Position numbers and translations under genes: made by a program
Assembly (NCBI GenBank): GCA_023412855.1
Contig: JAEZRJ010000056.1
Coordinates: 1-11,813 of the forward strand
Length of the DNA stretch: 11,813 nt
Reading direction: 5' to 3'
DNA from: Bacillota bacterium
GTDB taxonomy: Bacteria > Bacillota > Clostridia > Lachnospirales > Lachnospiraceae
Notes under the pieces: model-generated
The model's input: only the letters and a program-made list of their open reading frames with translations
What the model was told of the DNA's origin: nothing
Database searches by the model: none
In this document: positions 5,687 to 11,813 of the stretch, piece after piece
Position numbering within the stretch: position 1 is the first letter of the stretch
Layout: each line of letters starts with the position of its first letter

Positions 5687-6190
5687 ATGGCAAAAGTTGG
5701 AATTGTTATGGGAAGCGACTCGGACATGCCTATTATGGCGAAGGCTGCGGATATTTTGGAGGAGCTCGGAATTTCTTATGAAATGAAGATTATCTCAGCG
5801 CACAGAGAGCCGGATGTGTTCTTTGAATACGCAAAGAGTGCGGAAGAGAAGGGCTTTAAGGTAATTATTGCAGGAGCGGGAATGGCAGCCCATTTACCGG
5901 GTATGTGCGCGGCGATTTTTCCTATGCCGGTCATCGGTATTCCTATGCACACCACATCTCTTGGAGGAGTGGATTCCCTTTATTCCATCGTACAGATGCC
6001 TTCCGGTATTCCGGTAGCTACTGTTGCAATTAACGGCGGGGCTAACGCTGGAATTCTGGCAGCAAAGATTCTGGCGACATCGGACGAAGCATTGCTTGCC
6101 AAACTGAAAGAATACAGCAAGACGCTGGAGACCGGCGTTCAGAAAAAGGATGCGAAGCTTCAGGAAGTTGGCTATAAGAACTACAAATAG
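5687..6190 (+). CDS. purE: N5-carboxyaminoimidazole ribonucleotide mutase, class I PurE
   Basis: PurE converts N5-CAIR to CAIR in de novo purine synthesis; class I enzymes need PurK to supply N5-CAIR. The 167 residues match the family length. Signatures are GSDSD (9-13, phosphate binding), SAHREP (37-42) and AGAGMAAHLPG (62-72), whose AAHLPG form marks class I rather than the CO2-using class II. VDSLYSIVQMPSGIPVATVA (85-104) is near-identical to the bacterial consensus. ATG 5687 is preferred because GAGGAG (5673-5678) lies 8 nt before it; the in-frame GTG at 5684 has only 5 nt. No purK is seen in this window. It leads the run purE-purM-purN-purD, 47 bp ahead of purM. Confidence 0.96.
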   Translation: MAKVGIVMGSDSDMPIMAKAADILEELGISYEMKIISAHREPDVFFEYAKSAEEKGFKVIIAGAGMAAHLPGMCAAIFPMPVIGIPMHTTSLGGVDSLYSIVQMPSGIPVATVAINGGANAGILAAKILATSDEALLAKLKEYSKTLETGVQKKDAKLQEVGYKNYK

Positions 6191-6237
6191 CACCAAAAAA
6201 TATATACATCTTAAAAAGCGATCAGGGAGGAAATATC

Positions 6238-7263
6238 ATGGATTACAAGAAGGCTGGCGTTGATATTGAGGCGGGCTATCAGTCGGTAGAATTAATGAAA
6301 AAGTATGTGAAGGAAACGATGAGACCGGAGGTACTCGGGGGTCTGGGTGGATTTTCAGGAGCTTTTTCCCTTGCAGCAATTAAAAATATGGAGAAGCCTA
6401 CTCTGGTTTCGGGAACGGACGGAGTGGGGACGAAGTTAAAGCTGGCATTCCTGTTGGATAAGCACGATACGGTAGGTATCGACTGCGTTGCCATGTGCGT
6501 GAACGATATCGCCTGCGCGGGCGGTGAACCCTTGTTTTTTCTCGACTATATCGCATGCGGCAAGAACTATCCAGAAAAGATAGCGACTATTGTAAAGGGA
6601 GTGGCAGATGGCTGTCTTCAGTCGGGCGCAGCCCTTATCGGTGGAGAGACGGCGGAGATGCCGGGCTTTTACCCCGAAGAAGAATATGACCTCGCAGGCT
6701 TTGCAGTGGGTGTTGTGGATGAAAAGGATTTGATTACCGGAGCGAATATTAAACCGGGCGACGTGCTGGTAGGTATCGCCTCTTCCGGCGTACATAGCAA
6801 TGGTTTTTCTCTCGTAAGAAAAGTGTTCGATATGACGAAGGAAAGCCTGAATATCTATTATGATGAATTGGGCAAGACCTTGGGAGAAGCATTGATCGCT
6901 CCTACCAAGATATATGTAAAGGCGCTTAAGGCGGTAAAAGAAGCTGGCGTTATGATAAAAGGCTGCAGCCATATTACGGGGGGCGGTTTCTATGAGAATA
7001 TCCCCAGAATGCTCCCTGAAGGGGTAGTGGCCGTAGTGAATAAGGACAGCTATGAATTGCCTGCAATTTTCAAACTGCTGCAGGAAAAAGGCGGTCTGGA
7101 AGAGAAGATGATGTACAATACATACAATATGGGACTCGGTATGATACTTGCCTTGGATGAGGCTCAGGTCTTGACGGCCATGGAAGCGATCAAGGCGGCA
7201 GGAGAGACTCCTTATGTAATAGGCCATGTGGAAGCAGGTGAAAAAGGAGTTACCTTATGCTGA
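6238..7263 (+). CDS. purM: Phosphoribosylformylglycinamidine cyclo-ligase (AIR synthetase)
   Basis: PurM closes the imidazole ring: FGAM plus ATP gives AIR, the fifth step of purine synthesis, carried out by a cytosolic homodimer. At 341 residues it has the usual length. Family signatures are SGTDGVGTK (58-66), VNDIACAGGEPLFFLDY (88-104), IGGETAEMPGFY (134-145), ASSGVHSNGFSLVRKV in the central region, and ITGGGFYENIPRMLP near the start of the C-terminal domain. These are the ATP- and phosphate-binding segments of the PurM/PurL superfamily. GGGAGG precedes the ATG at a normal distance. Its TGA (7261-7263) overlaps purN, whose ATG begins at 7257, so the two are translationally coupled. Confidence 0.97.
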   Translation: MDYKKAGVDIEAGYQSVELMKKYVKETMRPEVLGGLGGFSGAFSLAAIKNMEKPTLVSGTDGVGTKLKLAFLLDKHDTVGIDCVAMCVNDIACAGGEPLFFLDYIACGKNYPEKIATIVKGVADGCLQSGAALIGGETAEMPGFYPEEEYDLAGFAVGVVDEKDLITGANIKPGDVLVGIASSGVHSNGFSLVRKVFDMTKESLNIYYDELGKTLGEALIAPTKIYVKALKAVKEAGVMIKGCSHITGGGFYENIPRMLPEGVVAVVNKDSYELPAIFKLLQEKGGLEEKMMYNTYNMGLGMILALDEAQVLTAMEAIKAAGETPYVIGHVEAGEKGVTLC

Positions 7264-7886
7264 GAGTTGTCGTATGCGTATCCGGCGGCGGAACGAACCT
7301 GCAGGCAATTATTGACGCGGTAAAGGCAGGAACCATTTCGAATACGGAAATCGTAAGGGTCATCAGTAATAATAAAAATGCCTACGCTCTGGAAAGAGCG
7401 AGGAAAGAGGACATAGAGGCAGTCTGCGTATCGCCTAAGGATTATGCGGACAGAGACGCTTTTAACGAAGCACTTTTGCAGGCGGTTGCGGATGCGGCCG
7501 CGGATTTGGTCGTGCTGGCGGGATTTCTCGTCGTACTGCCGGAAGCGATGATCGAAAAATATGCGGGCAAAATTATTAATGTACATCCCTCCCTCATCCC
7601 GGCTTTCTGCGGAAGAGGGTATTATGGGCTTAAAGTGCATGAAGGTGTGCTTGAAAGAGGCGTGAAGGTGACGGGAGCCACCGTTCATTTTGTAGACGAG
7701 GGGACGGACACCGGACCTATTATTTTGCAGAAAGCAGTGGAAGTGCAGGACACAGACACGGCACAGGTGCTGCAAAAGCGCGTTATGGAGCAGGCGGAAT
7801 GGCAAATATTGCCGGAAGCTATTGAGCTGATAGCCAGAGGCAGATTAGAAATAAAAGACGGAAAATGCAGGAGGATACATAAATGA
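7257..7886 (+). CDS. purN: Phosphoribosylglycinamide formyltransferase
   Basis: PurN transfers a formyl group from 10-formyltetrahydrofolate to GAR, giving FGAR, the third step of purine synthesis. The 209 residues match the family. The phosphate-binding GGGTNLQ (10-16) and the catalytic triad are clear: N108 and H110 in INVHPSLIPAF, and D151 in VDEGTDTGPI, equivalent to N106/H108/D144 of the Escherichia coli enzyme. The loop after HPSLIPAF reads CGRGYYGLKVHEGVL, the Gram-positive and clostridial form. The start lies inside the end of purM, and its TGA shares the ATGA of purD, so it sits between two coupled genes. Confidence 0.97.
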   Translation: MLRVVVCVSGGGTNLQAIIDAVKAGTISNTEIVRVISNNKNAYALERARKEDIEAVCVSPKDYADRDAFNEALLQAVADAAADLVVLAGFLVVLPEAMIEKYAGKIINVHPSLIPAFCGRGYYGLKVHEGVLERGVKVTGATVHFVDEGTDTGPIILQKAVEVQDTDTAQVLQKRVMEQAEWQILPEAIELIARGRLEIKDGKCRRIHK

Positions 7887-9178
7887 AAGTACTGATTGTC
7901 GGAGGCGGCGGCAGAGAGCATGCGATAGCGGTAAGCGTGTCGAAAAGCCCGAAGGTAGAGAAAATATATTGTGCGCCGGGAAATGCCGGTATCGGACAGT
8001 TGGCGGAGTGTATCCCCATAGGAGCCATGGAGTTTGAAAAAATCGTAACCTTTGCTAAGGAAAATGCAATCGACTTAACAATCGTAGGTATGGATGATCC
8101 TCTTGTTGGGGGGCTTGTGGATGAGCTGAATAAGGCGGGGCTCAGAGCCTTTGGACCGAAGAAAAATGCGGCAATTTTAGAAGGAAGCAAGGCTTTTTCC
8201 AAAGATTTGATGAAGAAATATAATATTCCTACGGCCGGGTATGAGAATTTTGACGATGCCAAGGCGGCCCTTTCTTACCTGGAAAGCTTGGGAGCAGGAG
8301 ATTTTCCCATCGTGCTTAAGGCAGATGGTCTGGCGCTTGGAAAAGGAGTGCTGATTTGTGAGACCCTGGAGGAAGCCAGGGAGGGTGTACGTACTATCAT
8401 GCTGGATAAGCAGTTTGGCGCAGCGGGAAATAAGCTGGTAATCGAAGAGTTCATGACTGGAAGAGAGGTTTCCGTGCTTTCCTTTGTAGACGGGAAGACG
8501 GTGAAGACTATGACCTCAGCTCAGGATCATAAGCGTGCCATGGATGGAGATCAAGGGCTTAATACGGGCGGAATGGGAACTTTTTCTCCCAGTCCCTTCT
8601 ATACGAAGGAAGTGGATGAATTTTGTAAGGAATATGTTTATCAGGCGACGGTAGACGCTATGGCGGCGGAAGGAAGGGAATTTAAGGGTATTATCTTTTT
8701 TGGGCTTATGTTAACCGAAAAGGGACCGAGAGTTTTGGAGTACAATGCCAGATTCGGAGATCCGGAGGCGCAGGTCGTACTTCCTAGAATGAAAAACGAC
8801 ATCATAGAGGTTATGGAAGCTTGCATTGACGGGAAGCTTGATGAGATAGACTTACAGTTTGAGGACAATGCGGCAGTATGCGTCGTTCTTGCCTCGGATG
8901 GTTATCCGGTAAAATATGAGAAAGGCTTTGTGATTCGCGGTCTGGAGAACTTTGATGGGAAGGAAGGCTATTATTGCTTCCATGCAGGCACGAAGCAGAC
9001 GGACAAGGGCATCGTTACGGACGGAGGAAGAGTCCTGGGGGTGACAGCTAAGGGAAAGGACTTGAAGGAAGCGCGGGCCAATGCTTATAAGGCTGTGGAT
9101 TGGGTTCTTTTTGACAATAAGTATATGCGCCATGATATTGGGAAAGCGATCGACGAGGTATCGAAAGAAATGGGGTAG
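7883..9178 (+). CDS. purD: Phosphoribosylamine-glycine ligase (GAR synthetase)
   Basis: PurD joins phosphoribosylamine and glycine with ATP to give GAR, the second purine step. The protein is 431 residues, typical of bacterial PurD. It opens with the N-terminal domain motif VLIVGGGGREHA (3-14). An ATP-grasp domain follows (about 104-325), with FPIVLKADGLALGKGV, the QDHKRAMDGDQGLNTGGMGT loop and the metal-binding VLEYNARFGDPEAQVVLPRM. The C-terminal adenine-binding barrel is present (ASDGYPVKYEKG). Its ATG overlaps the stop of purN (ATGA). The next ATG is only 5 bp after the TAG, so the zinc-ribbon gene is very likely read on the same transcript. Confidence 0.97.
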   Translation: MKVLIVGGGGREHAIAVSVSKSPKVEKIYCAPGNAGIGQLAECIPIGAMEFEKIVTFAKENAIDLTIVGMDDPLVGGLVDELNKAGLRAFGPKKNAAILEGSKAFSKDLMKKYNIPTAGYENFDDAKAALSYLESLGAGDFPIVLKADGLALGKGVLICETLEEAREGVRTIMLDKQFGAAGNKLVIEEFMTGREVSVLSFVDGKTVKTMTSAQDHKRAMDGDQGLNTGGMGTFSPSPFYTKEVDEFCKEYVYQATVDAMAAEGREFKGIIFFGLMLTEKGPRVLEYNARFGDPEAQVVLPRMKNDIIEVMEACIDGKLDEIDLQFEDNAAVCVVLASDGYPVKYEKGFVIRGLENFDGKEGYYCFHAGTKQTDKGIVTDGGRVLGVTAKGKDLKEARANAYKAVDWVLFDNKYMRHDIGKAIDEVSKEMG

Positions 9179-9183
9179 TATAT

Positions 9184-9660
9184 ATGGAGAACAAGGATAT
9201 TACTATTGTTGGAAAGTTGGGTGAAGATTACAACAGGCCGTATGTGTGCAAAGAATGCGGCGGGATTATGATTTTTAAGGGCGTCGGTGAATATGAGTGC
9301 GAGGATTGTCGTTATCTTGCTTATGATGATTACGGGAAGGCGCGCAATTACATAGAAAAGAATCCCGGAGCGACGTCAGGGGAAATATCTGAGAAAACGG
9401 GAGTGAGCCAGAAGGCGATACGCCAGATGCTAAGGGAATCCAGACTGGAGATAGCATCGGATTCCAAGACATTTATGAAGTGCGGAATTTGCGGGGCTAA
9501 TATCCGTCACGGAACGCTTTGTGAGAAGTGTGCAGTTTCTTATCATAGGAATGTCGAGGAGCAGGAAAGGGCAAAACGTGCACTGGCAGGTTACGGAATG
9601 GATTTTAAAAAGAGGGACGACGGCGCGATGCACTTTATAAAGGCAGAGCAAAATAAATAA
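9184..9660 (+). CDS. Double zinc-ribbon / HTH protein (YvyF-like)
   Basis: The 158 residues form three blocks. An N-terminal zinc ribbon has C22-x2-C25 and C39-x2-C42 (VCKECGG and CEDCRY). A helix-turn-helix lies at about 63-88 (ATSGEISEKTGVSQKAIRQM). A second ribbon has C100-x2-C103 and C113-x2-C116 (KCGICG and CEKCAV), followed by a charged helix (NVEEQERAKRAL) and a basic tail. This layout resembles the TIGR03826/YvyF group, called a flagellar operon protein in Bacillus, though no flagellar gene is near. Two intact zinc sites plus HTH suggest nucleic-acid binding; the target is unknown. It follows purD by 5 bp and precedes the SH3 gene by 22 bp, so it sits in one transcription unit with them. 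Confidence 0.8.
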   Translation: MENKDITIVGKLGEDYNRPYVCKECGGIMIFKGVGEYECEDCRYLAYDDYGKARNYIEKNPGATSGEISEKTGVSQKAIRQMLRESRLEIASDSKTFMKCGICGANIRHGTLCEKCAVSYHRNVEEQERAKRALAGYGMDFKKRDDGAMHFIKAEQNK

Positions 9661-9682
9661 CCCATAAGGGGAGGAAACACGG

Positions 9683-11080
9683 ATGAAGAAAACGATAACA
9701 GGGAAATTACTAGCCGTAGCGGCGTATGTGCTGCTTTCTATGGCTATTTTGATAGGTACACCTTCGGTGAGCTTGGCCTATACACAGACCACTGGCATCG
9801 TATCTGCGGATGCTGCGAAGGTGCGGAAGGAACCGACTACGACAAGTGATGTAGTAGTAGGCTTATTAAAGGGCAGTACGGTAACCGTTACCGATGAGGT
9901 GACAGACAGCGCGGGAACGCTTTGGTATAAGGTGACGGCAGACAATAGCACCGGATATATCCGTTCCGATTTATTGATTAAAGCGACTACCTCTACAGGG
10001 ACGAATACCGCTTCCACGGACAATACGACTACGAACAACTCTGCTGCAAACAGCACACAGCCGGAGAGCAAGCCGGCGGCTACCACGGCCACTCCTATTG
10101 CGGAGACTAAGGCATATGTAAACTACGAAAGTGCCAGAATCAGGGAAGGTGCGTCTACAGAACACGAAACATTAGGTTCGGCAACGAAAAATACGGTGGT
10201 TACCATTACCGGAGAAGCGAAAGCAAGTGACGGCAAGAAATGGTATCAGATAAAATACACGACCTCGGGAGGAAAAGAAGTTGTAGGTTTTATCCGCGCC
10301 GATTTGGTAACGGCAGGGGACCCTCCTGCGGCGACCACTACTGAGTCTAATCAGCCTGCGGCGACGGAAGAAAGCTCGGAAGGTGAGGGAGTAGCCGGCG
10401 AAGAAGACGCTGATGCAGCATCTATGGAGGAAAGCGGGGATGCTATAGCGGAAGAAACCCAGGAGCCCGTTCCGGAGGAAGAGGAGCTTAAGCCTGATTA
10501 CGAGATGGTGTATACCCAGAATGATACCGGTGAAAACGAATGGTATCTGTACGATAATATAAATGGAACACGTCAGACGTTGTCGGGACTCATGGCTGCG
10601 GCAGAGGCAGGAACCGTACAGAGCGAAAGCGATTCCGACCAGCTAGCCACACAGAAAATTATTATTATCGTTTTGGCGGTAGTGTCAGCACTTCTTGCAG
10701 TTACAGTTACTCTGCTGTTGTTCAAAATTAAGGATTTATATGATGACGATGATTATGACGGCGATGAGGACGAAGACGAAGATGATGATGAGGACGATGA
10801 CGAGGATGATGACGATGAGGACGAAGATGAAGAGGACGACGAGGATGAAGATGAACCTCCAGTGAGAAGGCGAAGCGGCGTTAAGCAGGCAAAGCAGCCC
10901 TTAAAGGCAGTAAGGGAAAGAGCAGTCAAGGAGCCGGCATCCAAGGTCAGGAAGATAGACTATGATTCTGAGGAAGAAGTACCTGCACCGTCACCTGTTC
11001 CGAAGAAGAAAGCCAAAAACTTCTTAATCGATGATGATGAGTTCGAATTTGAGTTTTTAAACATGGAAGATAAGGATTGA
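9683..11080 (+). CDS. Secreted-side SH3-domain membrane protein with poly-Asp/Glu cytoplasmic tract
   Basis: This 465-residue protein has a signal peptide (KKTITGK, hydrophobic 9-25, probable cut after ...VSLA32). Two bacterial SH3 domains follow, at about 38-99 (VRKEPTTTSDVVVGLLKGS... GYIRSDLL) and 143-210 (ARIREGASTEHETLGSAT... GFIRADLV). They are joined and followed by Thr/Ser/Pro/Ala-rich and acidic linkers. A membrane helix lies at about 326-347 (IIIIVLAVVSALLAVTVTLL). Beyond it is a tract of 38 residues (354-391) that are nearly all Asp or Glu, then a basic region and a tail, NFLIDDDEFEFEFLN. SH3 domains of this type usually bind peptidoglycan; the acidic tail would lie in the cytosol. 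GGGGAGG precedes the ATG. I know of no assigned function; a cell-wall sensing or scaffold role is only a guess. Confidence 0.85.
   Translation: MKKTITGKLLAVAAYVLLSMAILIGTPSVSLAYTQTTGIVSADAAKVRKEPTTTSDVVVGLLKGSTVTVTDEVTDSAGTLWYKVTADNSTGYIRSDLLIKATTSTGTNTASTDNTTTNNSAANSTQPESKPAATTATPIAETKAYVNYESARIREGASTEHETLGSATKNTVVTITGEAKASDGKKWYQIKYTTSGGKEVVGFIRADLVTAGDPPAATTTESNQPAATEESSEGEGVAGEEDADAASMEESGDAIAEETQEPVPEEEELKPDYEMVYTQNDTGENEWYLYDNINGTRQTLSGLMAAAEAGTVQSESDSDQLATQKIIIIVLAVVSALLAVTVTLLLFKIKDLYDDDDYDGDEDEDEDDDEDDDEDDDDEDEDEEDDEDEDEPPVRRRSGVKQAKQPLKAVRERAVKEPASKVRKIDYDSEEEVPAPSPVPKKKAKNFLIDDDEFEFEFLNMEDKD
10740..10855 (+). repeat. GAN-triplet low-complexity tract encoding poly-Asp/Glu
   Basis: The stretch consists almost entirely of GAT, GAC, GAA and GAG codons in mixed order. 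The mixture of synonymous codons argues that the acidic protein is under selection rather than being a recent pure triplet expansion. On the other strand it reads as a false poly-serine frame. Confidence 0.85.
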
Positions 11081-11104
11081 TTCAAAAATAAGAGGATGGG
11101 GTAT

Positions 11105-11133
11105 ATGGGCTTGGCGCTCATATGCCCATTTTT
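11105..11133 (+). terminator. Probable terminator after the SH3 gene, with an alternative fold
   Basis: ATGGGC (11105-11110) pairs with GCCCAT (11124-11129) just before a T5 run (11129-11133). The same left arm can instead form 8 bp (11103-11110 with 11116-11123, one G-U) around a 5-nt loop. It lies 25 bp after the stop codon. Confidence 0.6.
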
Positions 11134-11169
11134 ATGTAATAGAAAAGAGCTCCTATTACATAAAAATGG
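11126..11169. repeat. Perfect 17-bp inverted repeat
   Basis: Bases 11126-11142 and 11153-11169 are exactly complementary over 17 bp, with a 10-nt loop (11143-11152) that contains GAGCTC. The left arm includes the T run and the CCAT of the preceding terminator, so the two structures exclude each other. It may serve as a bidirectional terminator or be a small mobile-repeat remnant. Confidence 0.85.
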
Positions 11170-11320
11170 ATGCGCAGCTACGCCCGCATAAAAAAGCGGT
11201 GCTGCCGAAGTATTTGGCTGCGGGAGTGTACGAAGCACACTTTTGTTATATAATAGCAAAGACCTTGCTGCTTTAACGTGTGAAGGGATCGCGTTCCTAT
11301 GCTATAAATGAAGCAGCTTC
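11170..11320. other. Structured non-coding stretch upstream of the GntR gene
   Basis: I see no ORF here. There are several short hairpins: CCGC/GCGG around an A-rich loop (11187-11202), GCCGAA/TTTGGC close to it, AGTGT/ACACT before TTTT (about 11225-11244), and an imperfect palindrome centred near 11250. GAAGC-A-GCTTC (11310-11320) directly abuts the promoter -35 box. Their density is higher than expected for plain spacer DNA. Confidence 0.4.
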
Positions 11321-11347
11321 TTGACATAATATTCTGAGTGTTATAAT
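11321..11347 (+). promoter_or_regulatory. Promoter of the GntR-Clp operon
   Basis: A perfect -35 TTGACA (11321-11326) is followed by TATAAT (11342-11347) at 15 bp, or by TAATAT (11344-11349) at the preferred 17 bp. Both -10 readings fall inside the palindrome listed separately. Initiation would be close to 11355. Confidence 0.75.
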
Positions 11348-11359
11348 ATTTGTATAACA
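11339..11359. promoter_or_regulatory. Probable GntR/YtrA operator overlapping the -10 box
   Basis: TGTTATA (11339-11345) and TATAACA (11353-11359) are perfect inverted repeats separated by 7 bp and lie across the -10 region. YtrA-type GntR dimers bind AT-rich palindromes of this sort near their own promoters, so autorepression by the next gene is the natural reading. This is inference from position and symmetry. Confidence 0.6.
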
Positions 11360-11380
11360 GTCAGGAGGCAGGTGTTTATT

Positions 11381-11761
11381 ATGATGATTATAGAGATAGA
11401 TTTCAACAGCGACGAAGCCTTATATTTGCAGCTTCGCAATCAGATCATAATCGGGATTGCTACGTCCAAAATAAGAATAGGCGAAGAGCTCCCTTCTGTC
11501 AGGCAGCTTGCGGATGATATCGGAATTAACATGCATACGGTAAATAAGGCATATACTGTTCTTAAGCAGGAGGGCTTTGTAAAGGTGGACAGGCGAAGAG
11601 GCGCTGTCATTGCAATAGATGTGGATAAGATGGAGGCCATAGAGGAGTTGCGGAGAGATTTGAAAGTTCTGCTCGCAAGGAGCAGCTGTAAGAATATTTC
11701 CAGAGAAGAAGTGCATGCTCTTATTGACGAAGTATATGAAAATTATGGAGGACTAGATTGA
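11381..11761 (+). CDS. GntR-family transcriptional regulator, YtrA subfamily
   Basis: The protein is 126 residues. It starts with the subfamily strand IEIDFNSDEALYLQLRNQII, then a winged HTH with the GntR signature (about 22-75): IRIGEELPSVRQLADDIGIN, MHTVNKAYTVLKQEGFVKVD, RRRGAVI. Only a short helical C-terminus remains (about 80-126), as in YtrA repressors, which lack a ligand-binding domain and dimerise by these helices. AGGAGG is at 11363-11368. The in-frame GTG at 11372 is only 3 nt from it, so ATG 11381 or 11384 is more likely, although the spacing of 12 nt is long. The stop overlaps the next ATG by one base (TGATG). YtrA regulators usually control ABC-transporter or stress genes; here the partner is a Clp-like ATPase. 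Confidence 0.9.
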   Translation: MMIIEIDFNSDEALYLQLRNQIIIGIATSKIRIGEELPSVRQLADDIGINMHTVNKAYTVLKQEGFVKVDRRRGAVIAIDVDKMEAIEELRRDLKVLLARSSCKNISREEVHALIDEVYENYGGLD

Positions 11762-11813
11762 TGCAGTCACAGTTTACGGATAAGGCGAAAGCCGCTCTTG
11801 TGCTGGCGGAGAA
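11761..11813 (+). CDS. Clp ATPase (ClpC/ClpA-like), N-terminal start (partial)
   Basis: Only 17 codons are present: MQSQFTDKAKAALVLAE. The pattern (S/K)xFTxKAxxALxLAxx is the first helix of the Clp N domain found in ClpA, ClpB and ClpC. These AAA+ unfoldases feed or refold proteins and work with ClpP or alone. The gene begins within the stop codon of the GntR gene (TGATG), so the pair is translationally coupled and shares the promoter at 11321. Without the rest of the gene, ClpC cannot be separated from ClpB or a related N-domain protein. No CtsR, McsA or McsB gene lies upstream in this window, the arrangement known for clpC in Bacillus. Confidence 0.5.
   Translation, partial: MQSQFTDKAKAALVLAE

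Noticed and set aside
6436..7227. 263-codon minus-strand ORF inside purM
   Set aside because: It is a shadow of purM codon bias. The plus-strand protein is unmistakable PurM, and the antisense product shows no coherent fold or ribosome-binding context.
10753..10944. Minus-strand ORF with a long poly-serine run
   Set aside because: It is simply the complement of the Asp/Glu tract of the SH3 protein.

Overview
The window is ordinary chromosome of a low-to-moderate-GC Firmicute, most probably a member of the Lachnospiraceae (Clostridia). Reasons: strong AGGAGG ribosome-binding sites, GTG/ATG starts, 1-8 bp translational overlaps, a DUF6142-like membrane protein, a long M29 aminopeptidase of clostridial type, and an SH3 / poly-acidic membrane protein with a C-terminal EFEFLN-type tail. 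The assignment rests on sequence style and family recall, not on a search.

Layout. (1) 1-126: the 3' end of a cytidylate-kinase-like gene and its UUCG-loop terminator. (2) About 180-2100: a decayed mobile-element scar. It holds a long hairpin that resembles fused IS ends, a headless phage-type ORF, an excisionase-like gene with an ATA start and an apparent +1 frameshift, and an intact Tn916/phage-type tyrosine integrase with its own promoter. The integrase ends 78 bp before pyrE, so the element appears to sit directly upstream of pyrE. (3) 2160-3034: pyrE, a 50-codon membrane protein and a terminator. (4) 3045-5446: a DUF6142-like membrane protein overlapping a 686-aa M29 aminopeptidase. (5) 5447-5590: an elaborate nested inverted-repeat element. 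(6) 5687-9178: purE-purM-purN-purD, tightly coupled, followed closely by a double zinc-ribbon/HTH protein (9184-9660) and a secreted-side SH3 membrane protein with a 38-residue Asp/Glu tract (9683-11080). (7) 11081-11371: a structured intergenic region with a terminator, a perfect 17-bp inverted repeat, and a promoter overlapped by a TGTTATA-N7-TATAACA palindrome. (8) 11381 to the end: a YtrA-type GntR regulator overlapping the start of a ClpC/ClpA-like gene.

The genes work mainly in nucleotide synthesis. PyrE makes OMP from orotate and PRPP. PurN, PurM, PurE and PurD are four steps of de novo IMP synthesis. The last operon looks like an autoregulated stress or proteostasis unit. No convincing wholly new system is visible. 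The most unusual points are the integrated element cutting in front of pyrE, the decayed xis, the nested repeat before purE, the competing hairpins after the SH3 gene, and the GntR palindrome lying over a promoter just upstream of a Clp ATPase gene.
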